From: an uncultured Christensenellaceae bacterium
GTDB taxonomy: Bacteria; Bacillota; Clostridia; Christensenellales; UBA3700
Reading direction: 5' to 3'
Assembly: GCA_910587685.1 (NCBI GenBank)
Contig: CAJUMY010000001.1
Location: 1 to 64,000, forward strand
Length of the DNA: 64,000 nt
The notes beneath the pieces are model-generated. The model was not told where the DNA came from. It searched no databases and saw only the letters and a program-made list of their open reading frames with translations. Positions 35,514 through 43,208 of this stretch are shown one piece after another. Both the position numbers and the translations under genes were made by a program. The stretch's first letter is position 1. Every line of letters begins with the position of its first letter.

Positions 35514-36536
35514 TCAAATGAGCAACGTAGAATCGCCGAAACTGAAAAAACGATAACCTTCTTTGACCGCGGTATTATACATATCGAGAGTCTCGTCTCT
35601 TCCGACAAACGCGGAAACCAGCATTATCAGCGTCGATTCCGGAAGATGGAAGTTGGTGATAAGTCCTTTTACCGTCTTGAATTTGTATCCCGGATAAATG
35701 AATATATTCGTATTGCCGCTAGTTGCCCGTACGAACCCTTTGTCGTCGGCAACGGATTCGAGAGTTCTGACCGACGTCGTTCCGACCGCGATCACTCGCC
35801 GTCCTTCTCTTATTGCTGAATTTATTTTTTCAGCGTTCTCTTCATCTATCTCGTAATACTCCGAATGCATCTTGTGTTCAAGAACGTTGTCGACTTTTAC
35901 AGGTCTGAACGTACCGAGTCCGACGTGAAGGAGCACTTTCGCGATTTGCACTCCGCTATCCTCTATTTTTTTGAGAAGTTCGTCGGTAAAATGTAGCCCC
36001 GCAGTCGGAGCCGCCGCAGACCCGTTCACCCTGCTATAGACAGTCTGATAACGGTTCTTATTCTCAAGCCGCTCGTGTATATACGGAGGAAGCGGCATAT
36101 TCCCTATCCTGTCCAGTATGTCCTCGAATACGCCGTCGAACGTGAATTTTACAGTTCTTATACCCTCTTCGCCGTAAGCGACGATCTCTCCGATGAGCTC
36201 ATCCGAGAAGATCAGTTTCACTCCGACTTTAAGTTTCCTCGCGGGACGCGTTATACACTCCCACGTATTGATGTCTATGCGTTTCAACAGCAAAACTTCG
36301 CATACTCCGTCATGACCTTCCCTTTTTGCAAAAAGCCGCGCCGGAATGACTTTTGTATCGTTGACGACGAGAAGATCGCCTGCTTTCAGATAATCTACAA
36401 CGTCGTAAAAATGCCTATGTTCTATTTCTTTCGTATCCTTATGATAGACGAGAAGTCTCGAATTGTCTCTCGGCTCTATCGGAGTCTGCGCTATCTGCGA
36501 TTCGGGCAGATCGTAGTAAAAATCGCTTGTTTTCAT
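35514..36536 (-). CDS. queA: S-adenosylmethionine:tRNA ribosyltransferase-isomerase
   Basis: The 340-residue protein matches QueA throughout, with FYYDLPESQIAQ at the start, GDLLVVNDTKVIPARL near 53, AAPTAGLHFT near 170 and TNFHLPESTL near 298. It moves the ribosyl part of SAM to preQ1 in tRNA to form epoxyqueuosine. Its ATG shares a base with the ruvB stop (TAATG). No queG or preQ1-synthesis genes are in the window. Confidence 0.97.
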   Translation of the reverse strand: MKTSDFYYDLPESQIAQTPIEPRDNSRLLVYHKDTKEIEHRHFYDVVDYLKAGDLLVVNDTKVIPARLFAKREGHDGVCEVLLLKRIDINTWECITRPARKLKVGVKLIFSDELIGEIVAYGEEGIRTVKFTFDGVFEDILDRIGNMPLPPYIHERLENKNRYQTVYSRVNGSAAAPTAGLHFTDELLKKIEDSGVQIAKVLLHVGLGTFRPVKVDNVLEHKMHSEYYEIDEENAEKINSAIREGRRVIAVGTTSVRTLESVADDKGFVRATSGNTNIFIYPGYKFKTVKGLITNFHLPESTLIMLVSAFVGRDETLDMYNTAVKEGYRFFSFGDSTLLI

Positions 36537-37588
36537 TAACCGTCAATACCTTCCATTCTGAGTTGTTCTATACTGCCGGTAGGCATTTTCTTGTTAAGAT
36601 GATCGTAAGCGCCCTTTAGACATACCCTACCCCTCGGAGTACGGGCGATGAAGCATATCTGCATTAGATACGGTTCGTATACGTCTTCTATGGTGTTGGA
36701 ATCTTCCCCTATCGACGCCGCGAGAGTGTCGAGACCTACGGGACCTCCTCCGAAATTATCTATGATCGTATTGAGAAGTCTCCTATCGATGGAATCAAGT
36801 CCGAGTTTATCTATCTCCATCTTATTAAGCGCCTCGTCGGCGATATCATAAGTTATAACGCCGTCGCTCGTGCATACGTCGGCGAAATCTCTGATACGCT
36901 TGAGCAATCTGTTTGCGATACGCGGCGTGCCTCTGCTGCGTCTTGCGACCTCGATGCTTGCGTCTTTTTCTATCTCCGTCTCAAGTATCGCCGCGGAACG
37001 CGTGACTATGGTAGCAAGCTCTTCCGGCTTGTAGAGTTCGAGTCTCAGATTGACGCCGAATCTGTCTCTCAGCGGCGAAGTGAGCATACCTGCCTTCGTA
37101 GTCGCGCCTATTAAGGTAAACGGCGGAAGGTTGAGCCTTACGCTTCTTGCCGACGGTCCCTTACCGATCATTATATCGAGCGAATAGTCTTCCATAGCAG
37201 GATACAGTATCTCCTCTACGGTTCTGTTAAGACGGTGTATTTCGTCTATAAAGAGAATATCGTTAGCGTTGAGATTGGTAAGTATTGCCGCAAGATCGCC
37301 CGCTTTTTCTATAGCAGGTCCCGAAGTTACCCTTATCTGCGCGCCCATCTCGTTGGCTATTATGTGAGACAGCGTTGTCTTTCCAAGTCCGGGAGGACCG
37401 TACAGAAGCACGTGGTCGAGAGCCTCGCCTCTCTTTTTCGCCGCCTGTATGAATATCTCGAGGTTCTTTTTTATCTTTTCCTGCCCGATATAGTCGGACA
37501 TTGTTTTCGGACGCAGTGAGTTTTCCGCATCTTCATACGCCGTCTCTCTAGTACTGAGAAGTCTCTCATCTTCCATATTGAAATCCAT
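36536..37588 (-). CDS. ruvB: Holliday junction branch migration helicase RuvB
   Basis: The 350-residue AAA+ ATPase has Walker A GPPGLGKTTL near 63, Walker B LFIDEIHRL near 113, the GATTKAG sensor near 160, and a winged-helix C-terminus ending in PRGRVCLKGAY. It drives branch migration with RuvA. Start at ATG 37588 with GAGG 8 nt upstream; a GTG three codons above overlaps that site. It begins 12 nt after ruvA. Confidence 0.97.
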   Translation of the reverse strand: MDFNMEDERLLSTRETAYEDAENSLRPKTMSDYIGQEKIKKNLEIFIQAAKKRGEALDHVLLYGPPGLGKTTLSHIIANEMGAQIRVTSGPAIEKAGDLAAILTNLNANDILFIDEIHRLNRTVEEILYPAMEDYSLDIMIGKGPSARSVRLNLPPFTLIGATTKAGMLTSPLRDRFGVNLRLELYKPEELATIVTRSAAILETEIEKDASIEVARRSRGTPRIANRLLKRIRDFADVCTSDGVITYDIADEALNKMEIDKLGLDSIDRRLLNTIIDNFGGGPVGLDTLAASIGEDSNTIEDVYEPYLMQICFIARTPRGRVCLKGAYDHLNKKMPTGSIEQLRMEGIDG

Positions 37589-37600
37589 ATGTTGCACCTC

Positions 37601-38203
37601 TTATCTATCCATACTGCGAAGAGCGAGCGTAATGAGTCCGTTGACGTCGTCCGTCTTTTCACGAGCTTTAAGAACGCTGTTTAACGCTTCCGTCTTAGAA
37701 TATCCTAGCGAAACTAACGCCATTACCGCGTCGTTTACCGCTGAATCTTTGATATTCACGTCTCTTGCCGCTCCTACGTCGGATACTCCGACTATGTCGG
37801 TGATATCGACTTTCTCTCTAAGTTCCAAAATTATTCTTTCTGCGACTTTTTTACCTATTCCCTTCGCCTGAGTGAGCACTTTGACGTCGGAATTCGCAAT
37901 CGCTAATATGAGCGACTTTATATTGCAACTCGAAAGGACTTGAAGAGCCATTTTTACTCCTACGCCCGATATAGACGTGAGTTGCTCGAACATTCTCCTC
38001 TCCTCAATAGAATAGAATCCGCAAAGAGACATATCGTCCTCTCTGACTATAAGTTTAGTGTATAGCTTGACTTCGTTGCCGATATTACCGCACTGAACTA
38101 TCGTATTGTTGGAACAATTTATATAATAACCTATACCGTTATTGTCGATAACGACCGCTCCGTCTTCTATACTGTCGAGCCTGCCTTTAACAAAAGCGTA
38201 CAT
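37601..38203 (-). CDS. ruvA: Holliday junction branch migration complex subunit RuvA
   Basis: The 200-residue protein has the RuvA plan: an N-terminal OB fold, two helix-hairpin-helix units (SGVGVKMALQVLS near 79, GIGKKVAERIILEL near 114), a flexible linker, and a C-terminal three-helix domain that touches RuvB (ALVSLGYSKTEA). It tetramerises on Holliday junctions. It lies 9 nt after ruvC. Confidence 0.97.
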   Translation of the reverse strand: MYAFVKGRLDSIEDGAVVIDNNGIGYYINCSNNTIVQCGNIGNEVKLYTKLIVREDDMSLCGFYSIEERRMFEQLTSISGVGVKMALQVLSSCNIKSLILAIANSDVKVLTQAKGIGKKVAERIILELREKVDITDIVGVSDVGAARDVNIKDSAVNDAVMALVSLGYSKTEALNSVLKAREKTDDVNGLITLALRSMDR

Positions 38204-38212
38204 ATTTCCCTC

Positions 38213-38704
38213 CTATATCTCAAATAGCGACGACATTCTGTTTGTCTGCGCGTGCGTGAGCGCAACCGCCAAGGCGTCTGCAGCGTCGTCGGGCTTAGGT
38301 ATCTCTTTTAGTTTCAAAAGTATCCTTACCATTTGCTGAACTTGTTTCTTATCAGCCTTCCCGTATCCCGTTATAGCCTGCTTTATCTGAAGAGGCGTAT
38401 ATTCGTACAGCCTTCCGCACTTCGTTATAGCGGTCAAAAGGATCACTCCTCTTGCTTCGGCTACAGTTATGGCGGTCTTAGCGTTAGTTGCAAAAAACAG
38501 CTCTTCTATAGATATATTTTCAGGTTGATACCTATCTATAAGTTTACTCAAGCTCTCTTCTATCATTTTCAATCTTACGGGAGTGCTCTCCTCTTTCGGC
38601 GTAGTTATAACGCCGTAATCGAGTACCCTGAAATTACCTTTAACAGCCTCAATGACGCCGTATCCCACTATAGCTATTCCCGGGTCGATTCCCAATATGA
38701 TCAT
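38213..38704 (-). CDS. ruvC: Crossover junction endodeoxyribonuclease RuvC
   Basis: The 163-residue RNase H-fold nuclease has its four acidic positions in order: Asp7 in GIDPG, Glu in SIEELFF near 68, and the Asp pair in DDAADALAVA near 140. It resolves Holliday junctions. Bacillus subtilis has no ruvC and uses RecU, but Clostridia often encode ruvCAB together. The promoter upstream carries a LexA-type box. Confidence 0.97.
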   Translation of the reverse strand: MIILGIDPGIAIVGYGVIEAVKGNFRVLDYGVITTPKEESTPVRLKMIEESLSKLIDRYQPENISIEELFFATNAKTAITVAEARGVILLTAITKCGRLYEYTPLQIKQAITGYGKADKKQVQQMVRILLKLKEIPKPDDAADALAVALTHAQTNRMSSLFEI

Positions 38705-38737
38705 AATAGCACCTCTTTTGCATTGCTTGTCTATTAT

Positions 38738-38766
38738 ATATTAATATTAACATTAAAATAAGTCAA
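38738..38766 (-). promoter_or_regulatory. Promoter of ruvCAB-queA-tgt
   Basis: TTGACT (38761-38766), 17-nt spacer, TAATAT (38738-38743), about 35 nt upstream of the ruvC start and just downstream of a LexA-type box. Confidence 0.65.
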
Positions 38767-38774
38767 ATGTTTGT

Positions 38775-38786
38775 GAACGAATGTTT
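38775..38786 (-). promoter_or_regulatory. LexA/DinR-type operator at the ruvCAB promoter
   Basis: GAACGAATGTTT fits the Gram-positive SOS operator core GAACRNRYGTTY at every position. It sits 8 nt upstream of the -35 box. ruv genes are SOS-induced in Bacillus and other bacteria, so the placement makes sense, although a single 12-nt match is short. Confidence 0.55.
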
Positions 38787-38795
38787 ACATATAAA

Positions 38796-38826
38796 ATACC
38801 TTCTCCGAAAATTGCGAAGAAGGTAT
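38796..38826 (-). terminator. Terminator after proA
   Basis: ATACCTTCT pairs with AGAAGGTAT, extended by CG pairs, and is followed by TTTTAT on the minus strand. It separates proA from the ruv operon. Confidence 0.75.
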
Positions 38827-38945
38827 ATATGATTTTAAGCATATTTGATTTGTAACGGCGTAATATAAAGCCGAAGTATCGCTCCGTTATGAAATCAATA
38901 TCTTATATTTTTTAACTGACGTCATTTAGGCGTTACGCAAAAGTT

Positions 38946-40181
38946 TTATTTTCTTACCTGCCCAGTGCCTATCGCAACGTACTTTTCGGAAGTAAGCTGT
39001 TTTAATCCGAGCGGACCTCTTGCGTGAAGTTTCTGCGTGCTTATACCTATCTCAGCTCCGAATCCGAACTCGAATCCGTCAGTAAATCTAGTCGAAGCGT
39101 TGACGTATACCGCGCCTGCGTCGACTTTTCTTGTAAATTCGTCGGCGATGTCGGTATCTTTAGTAACGATGGCTTCCGAGTGCTTCGTTCCGTGCTCGTT
39201 GATCCAATCGATAGCTTCGCCGTGGCTGTTCACCGTCTTAACCGTCAGATAATAGTCGAGATGTTCTTCGTAATAGTCTTCCTCTACCGTCTCCTCAACA
39301 TTGAGTATAGCGGCGGCGACTTTATCGCCTTTTATTTTGCAACCGCCTTTAATAAGAGGCTCGACTAGATAAGGAAGTTTTTCAACGATCCCGCTGTCAA
39401 TCAAAAGCTGTTCGCAAGCGTTGCATACGGTAGGTCTTGACATCTTCGCGTTCTCGAGTATCTCTCTCGCCATATTGATATCGGCGCTTTTTTCGATATA
39501 TATATGACAGTTTCCTCCGGCGCTCGCTATAACGGGCATAGTCGCGTTAGAAAGTACGAATTTCTTAAGTCCGTCGCCGCCTCTCGGGATGATAACGTCT
39601 ACGTATCTATCGAGCGAAAGCATCTGTTTACTGGACTCCCTCGACGTGTCGTCGATAAATCCTACGATATCGGGATCGAAACCGTTACTCTCCAAAGCGT
39701 TCTTTATAACGTTATATAGCGCTCTGTTGCTGTTGATAGCTTCTTTACCGCCGCGAAGTATTACTGCATTACCGCTCTTTACGCAAAGTCCGGCAACGTC
39801 GATAGTAACGTTAGGTCTAGCCTCGTAAATGACGCCTATAACGCCTAACGGACTCCTCGTCTTTCTCATCTCTATACCGTTATACATTTTCCACGAAGCG
39901 GTAACTTCGCCTACGGGATCTTCGAGTTTTATTATCTCGTATAGACCTTCCGCCATCTTTGCGATACGGCTTTCATTGAGCATCAGTCTGTCTTTGAATA
40001 CCTTTGCGCTCTCGTCAAGAGCCTCGACATCTAATTTGTTAGCTTCGATAATGCCGTCGGCATTCGCAACGAGCTCTTTAGCGATACACTCCAACATCTT
40101 GTTCTTCGTATCGGCAGAACATACTGCTAAAGAATAACTCGCATATCTCGCCTTTTTCGCAACTTCCTCAACGTTAAACAT
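38946..40181 (-). CDS. proA: Gamma-glutamyl phosphate reductase
   Basis: The 411-residue protein belongs to the aldehyde dehydrogenase superfamily and matches ProA, with RSPLGVIGVIYEARPNVT near 112 and the catalytic Cys in RPTVCNACE near 250. It reduces gamma-glutamyl phosphate to glutamate semialdehyde for proline synthesis. I prefer ATG 40181 because AGGAG is 8 nt upstream; the ATG two codons earlier is too close to it. The partner gene proB is not adjacent, which is unusual. It is the last gene of the trmH-yebC-proA unit. Confidence 0.96.
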   Translation of the reverse strand: MFNVEEVAKKARYASYSLAVCSADTKNKMLECIAKELVANADGIIEANKLDVEALDESAKVFKDRLMLNESRIAKMAEGLYEIIKLEDPVGEVTASWKMYNGIEMRKTRSPLGVIGVIYEARPNVTIDVAGLCVKSGNAVILRGGKEAINSNRALYNVIKNALESNGFDPDIVGFIDDTSRESSKQMLSLDRYVDVIIPRGGDGLKKFVLSNATMPVIASAGGNCHIYIEKSADINMAREILENAKMSRPTVCNACEQLLIDSGIVEKLPYLVEPLIKGGCKIKGDKVAAAILNVEETVEEDYYEEHLDYYLTVKTVNSHGEAIDWINEHGTKHSEAIVTKDTDIADEFTRKVDAGAVYVNASTRFTDGFEFGFGAEIGISTQKLHARGPLGLKQLTSEKYVAIGTGQVRK

Positions 40182-40207
40182 ATTCATTTCTCCTAAACGG
40201 AATGCCG

Positions 40208-40936
40208 TTATTCGTCCATCTCCGCATTATGATATACGTTCTGAACGTCGTCGTTATCCTCGAGCATATCGAGAAGTTTTTGAACTTTATTCTGCGTCTC
40301 GCTATCGGGAGTCACAGTGTTATTCGGTATCATTTCTATAGAACTCGAAAGAATGGTAATATCCTTATTTGCCTCAAGCGCCTCTCTTACCGTCGAATAA
40401 TCGGAAGAATCGGTGAATATTTCGAATACGTCTTCGTCGCTAACGACGTCTTCGGCGCCTGCATCGAGAGCTATCATCATCATATCGTCTTCGCTATAAT
40501 CAGCTTTTTCGACCACGATCACGCCCTTTCTGTCGAACATATACGACACGCAACCCGAAGTTCCCATTGAACCTCCGCACTTATCGAACGCGTGACGCAC
40601 GTCTCCCGCCGTTCTGTTCTTATTATCAGTGAGAGTCTCGACAATGACGGCTACGCCGCCTGCGCCGTATCCCTCGTATATGTTTTCTTCATAGTTGACG
40701 CTTCCGAGTTCGCCGGCAGCCTTTTTGATACCTCTCTGGATATTGTCGTTAGGCATATTGTTAGCTTTTGCCTTTGCAATAACGTCTCTGAGCTTCGAGT
40801 TCGTATTGGGATCGGAACCGCCTTGTTTGACGGCTACGGCTATCTCTCTTCCTATCTTTGTGAATATATTCGCTCTTTTAGCGTCGTTTTTTCCCTTAGT
40901 GGCTTTGATGTTCGCCCATTTGCTATGTCCTGACAT
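40208..40936 (-). CDS. yebC: YebC/PmpR family protein (TACO1 family)
   Basis: The 242-residue protein is a typical YebC, starting MSGHSKWANIKATKGKNDAKR and containing the family's three domains. Bacterial members were first described as DNA-binding regulators; the family also helps ribosomes through proline-rich stretches, a role shown for YebC-type proteins in some bacteria and for TACO1 in mitochondria. AAAGGAG precedes ATG. It is between a TrmH-family gene and proA. Confidence 0.95.
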   Translation of the reverse strand: MSGHSKWANIKATKGKNDAKRANIFTKIGREIAVAVKQGGSDPNTNSKLRDVIAKAKANNMPNDNIQRGIKKAAGELGSVNYEENIYEGYGAGGVAVIVETLTDNKNRTAGDVRHAFDKCGGSMGTSGCVSYMFDRKGVIVVEKADYSEDDMMMIALDAGAEDVVSDEDVFEIFTDSSDYSTVREALEANKDITILSSSIEMIPNNTVTPDSETQNKVQKLLDMLEDNDDVQNVYHNAEMDE

Positions 40937-40949
40937 AAACTTTCTCCTT

Positions 40950-41702
40950 TTATAAATATAATATTCTGTACAATGCCGCCGTTAAACTCACTCCCGCGTT
41001 CAGCGATTCAATTTTTTCGCTCATCGGAAGAGACAACACTCTGTCGGCTCGATTTCTCATAACGTCCGAAACGCCGCGTGATTCGCTCCCGACCGCCAAA
41101 ACGAACTTTTCGTTGTTTGCCGTGAAATTACGATCGAATACGTTTTCGCCGTTCATATCCAATATATATACGTTATGGTCCCTTATGAGCTCCAATGCCT
41201 TTTCGTAACTGACGCTCGTGACCGAGGCGTTGAATATACCGCCCATACTCGAACGAACGACTTTCGGCGAATATACATCGACGGAATTTACGGTCAAAAC
41301 GTCTTCTATACCGAGAGCAACTGCCGTCCTTATGATAGTTCCCATATTCCCGGGATCGCTTATGCCGTCGAGCAGTATCGCTCTATCGCCGAACGAATCT
41401 CTTTCCTCTTTCATATCGGCAACGGCGAGCATACCGGAAGGCGTTACCGTATCGCATACGCTATCCATAACTCTTTCCGAAAGCTCGTACGACGCTCTTG
41501 CCCTTTTGATCAAATCTTGAACCGAAGAATATCTCGCCGCAGTATAATATAATTCAAAGCCGACGTCTTGCGGAATATCTTTTACGATATTGACGCCTTC
41601 AACGACGAATTGACGGTGTTCGTACCGATACGGTTTATTCTTCAACAGCGACTTTATGTGCTGCGCCTTTTTATTAGTAGTAGACGTGATCGTCTCGATC
41701 AT
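40950..41702 (-). CDS. TrmH/SpoU-family RNA 2'-O-ribose methyltransferase
   Basis: The 250-residue protein has an N-terminal substrate-binding domain (about 1-95) and a SPOUT knot domain with the three family motifs: DPGNMGTIIRTA near 115, LAVGSESRGVS near 203, and LPMSEKIESLNAGVS near 226. It methylates a ribose in rRNA or tRNA; the site is not predictable. Position next to rplT recalls Bacillus ysgA. It has its own promoter after the rplT terminator. Confidence 0.92.
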   Translation of the reverse strand: MIETITSTTNKKAQHIKSLLKNKPYRYEHRQFVVEGVNIVKDIPQDVGFELYYTAARYSSVQDLIKRARASYELSERVMDSVCDTVTPSGMLAVADMKEERDSFGDRAILLDGISDPGNMGTIIRTAVALGIEDVLTVNSVDVYSPKVVRSSMGGIFNASVTSVSYEKALELIRDHNVYILDMNGENVFDRNFTANNEKFVLAVGSESRGVSDVMRNRADRVLSLPMSEKIESLNAGVSLTAALYRILYL

Positions 41703-41741
41703 AACTTCCTCGCAAATCCTCTATGGAATTTATATACGTTC

Positions 41742-41770
41742 ATTGTACAATATATCCGTCGCTTTTGCAA
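41742..41770 (-). promoter_or_regulatory. Promoter of the trmH-like-yebC-proA unit
   Basis: TTGCAA (41765-41770), 17-nt spacer, TACAAT (41742-41747), about 20 nt after the rplT terminator. Confidence 0.65.
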
Positions 41771-41791
41771 TAAAATATTATAATTCGATAT

Positions 41792-41816
41792 AAAAAAAGC
41801 CTTCATACCTGAAGGC
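41792..41816 (-). terminator. Terminator after infC-rpmI-rplT
   Basis: GCCTTC/GAAGGC stem with a 6-nt loop and seven T residues on the minus strand, 17 nt after rplT. Confidence 0.9.
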
Positions 41817-41833
41817 CTTATTATCATAAACGA

Positions 41834-42187
41834 TTATGCAAGCTGCGCCTTAGCCTTCTCGCAAAGTACGGTAAATGCCTGAGCATCGTTTACTGCGATA
41901 TCGGCAAGAACCTTACGGTTGAGATCGATACCCGCAACCTTGAGTCCGTGCATAAGTCTGCTGTAAGAAAGACCGTTGAGTCTTGCCGCAGCGTTGATCC
42001 TTGCTATCCAAAGCTGTCTGAAATCTCTCTTCTTGAGCTTTCTGCCTACGTAAGCGTAGTTCAAAGACTTCATAACGGCCTGTCTCGCCACTCTGTAAAG
42101 TCTGCTCTTCGAACCGAAGTATCCCTTAGCCTGTTTTAATATCTTTCTGCGTTTTTTAACGCCGTTGACCGCTCTCTTAATTCTCAT
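41834..42187 (-). CDS. rplT: 50S ribosomal protein L20
   Basis: The 117-residue basic protein is a standard L20, with a long N-terminal helix (RAVNGVKKRRKILKQAKGY) and the globular part starting near residue 60 (LWIARINAAAR). L20 is needed early in 50S assembly and represses its own operon by binding the infC leader in many bacteria. It starts 20 nt after rpmI. Confidence 0.99.
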   Translation of the reverse strand: MRIKRAVNGVKKRRKILKQAKGYFGSKSRLYRVARQAVMKSLNYAYVGRKLKKRDFRQLWIARINAAARLNGLSYSRLMHGLKVAGIDLNRKVLADIAVNDAQAFTVLCEKAKAQLA

Positions 42188-42207
42188 ATAGCTTTACCTC
42201 CGATTGC

Positions 42208-42396
42208 TTATATCATTCTGATGATTGTCTTTTCCTGAGTCTCGCTCACATAAGTAGCTTTTCTCAAATTTCTCTTTCTCTTAGGAGCTTTCTTCGTCAA
42301 GATATGACTGCATCCCTGTTTTGCTCTCTTGATCTTACCGTTCTTAGTTACGCTAAAACGCTTCTTTGCGCCGCTATGCGACTTTGCCTTTGGCAT
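42208..42396 (-). CDS. rpmI: 50S ribosomal protein L35
   Basis: The 62-residue protein starts MPKAKSHSGAKKRF, the family opening, at ATG 42396. GGAGG lies 8 nt upstream, and an in-frame TTG five codons above overlaps this site and is not the start. It is between infC and rplT, the universal order. Confidence 0.98.
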   Translation of the reverse strand: MPKAKSHSGAKKRFSVTKNGKIKRAKQGCSHILTKKAPKRKRNLRKATYVSETQEKTIIRMI

Positions 42397-42414
42397 AATA
42401 ATATCCTCCAATCT

Positions 42415-42933
42415 TTATTTTTTTGCGCTAGGCGGATTGAGTATCATTGCGATACTTCTGCCCTCGAGAGAAGGCTTCTTATCCACTGTTGCAGTTTCTT
42501 TCAATACTTCAATGAACTCTTCCATGACCTTGATACCGATCTCTGGACGAGCCATCTGTCTGCCTTTGAGTCTTATTGATACTCTCACTCTATCTCCGCC
42601 TTTAAGGAACTTCTCAGCTTGCTTCGCTTTAGTTAAGAGATCGTTAGTATCGATAGTTGCCGAGAGCCATATTTCCTTCATCTCGACTACCTTCTGATTC
42701 TTCTTGGCTTCCTTAGCTTTCTTTATCATTTCGTACTTAAACTTCCCGTAATCCATTATCTTGCATACGGGCGGCTTTGCCTGCGGTGAAATCATAACGA
42801 GGTCAAGTTCTTTCTCCATTGCGATACCGAGCGCGTCTCTCGACGACATGATACCGAGCTGATTTCCCTCTGAATCAATAACGCGAATCTCCCTTTCTCT
42901 GATCTGTTCGTTCAGTAATTGCTGATCTTTGAT
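42415..42933 (-). CDS. infC: Translation initiation factor IF-3 with predicted AUC start codon
   Basis: The product matches IF-3 from residue 7: LLNEQIREREIRVIDSEG, then the linker with ISPQAKPPVCKIMDYGKF and the C-terminal domain. The first in-frame ATG (42849) would remove the conserved N-terminal 28 residues. No ATG, GTG or TTG exists upstream in frame. A strong GGAGGA (42941-42946) is 7 nt before an ATC at 42931-42933, so I place the start there, giving 172 residues, the usual length. IF-3 rejects such codons, which allows self-control; E. coli infC uses AUU in the same way. rpmI follows after 18 nt. Confidence 0.92.
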   Translation of the reverse strand: MKDQQLLNEQIREREIRVIDSEGNQLGIMSSRDALGIAMEKELDLVMISPQAKPPVCKIMDYGKFKYEMIKKAKEAKKNQKVVEMKEIWLSATIDTNDLLTKAKQAEKFLKGGDRVRVSIRLKGRQMARPEIGIKVMEEFIEVLKETATVDKKPSLEGRSIAMILNPPSAKK

Positions 42934-43070
42934 AGTTGTATCCTCCAGACATAAAAAATATGTGAGTAACGAAATAGTTACTCACACCAAATTTCATAAA
43001 TATATTAACGAATATCGGCGACCTAGACGGATATATCCGCAAGGTGAGAAGTAACTTCTGCTTTCATTAC
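42934..43070 (-). promoter_or_regulatory. infC-rpmI-rplT leader with attenuator (L20-type control)
   Basis: The 137-nt leader ends with an intrinsic terminator: GTGAGTAAC/GTTACTCAC stem (42962-42985), then TATTTTTT. An upstream segment (GTTACTTCTCACC, 43038-43050) is nearly complementary to the 5' arm and can form an antiterminator. This is the arrangement known from Bacillus, where L20 promotes termination. Which ligand acts here is inferred. Confidence 0.75.
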
Positions 43071-43076
43071 TGCATT

Positions 43077-43105
43077 AATATACCAAACTTTTTATTAACT
43101 GTCAA
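43077..43105 (-). promoter_or_regulatory. Promoter of infC-rpmI-rplT
   Basis: Consensus TTGACA (43100-43105), 17-nt spacer, TATATT (43077-43082). Confidence 0.85.
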
Positions 43106-43208
43106 CGATTTTTTATAACTTTTCCGAAAATATATCGTATTTTGTCCTAAAACCGTCGCAAATATATGAAATGCTTTGATTTAACAAAAATATTATATCG
43201 CCGCGCTT

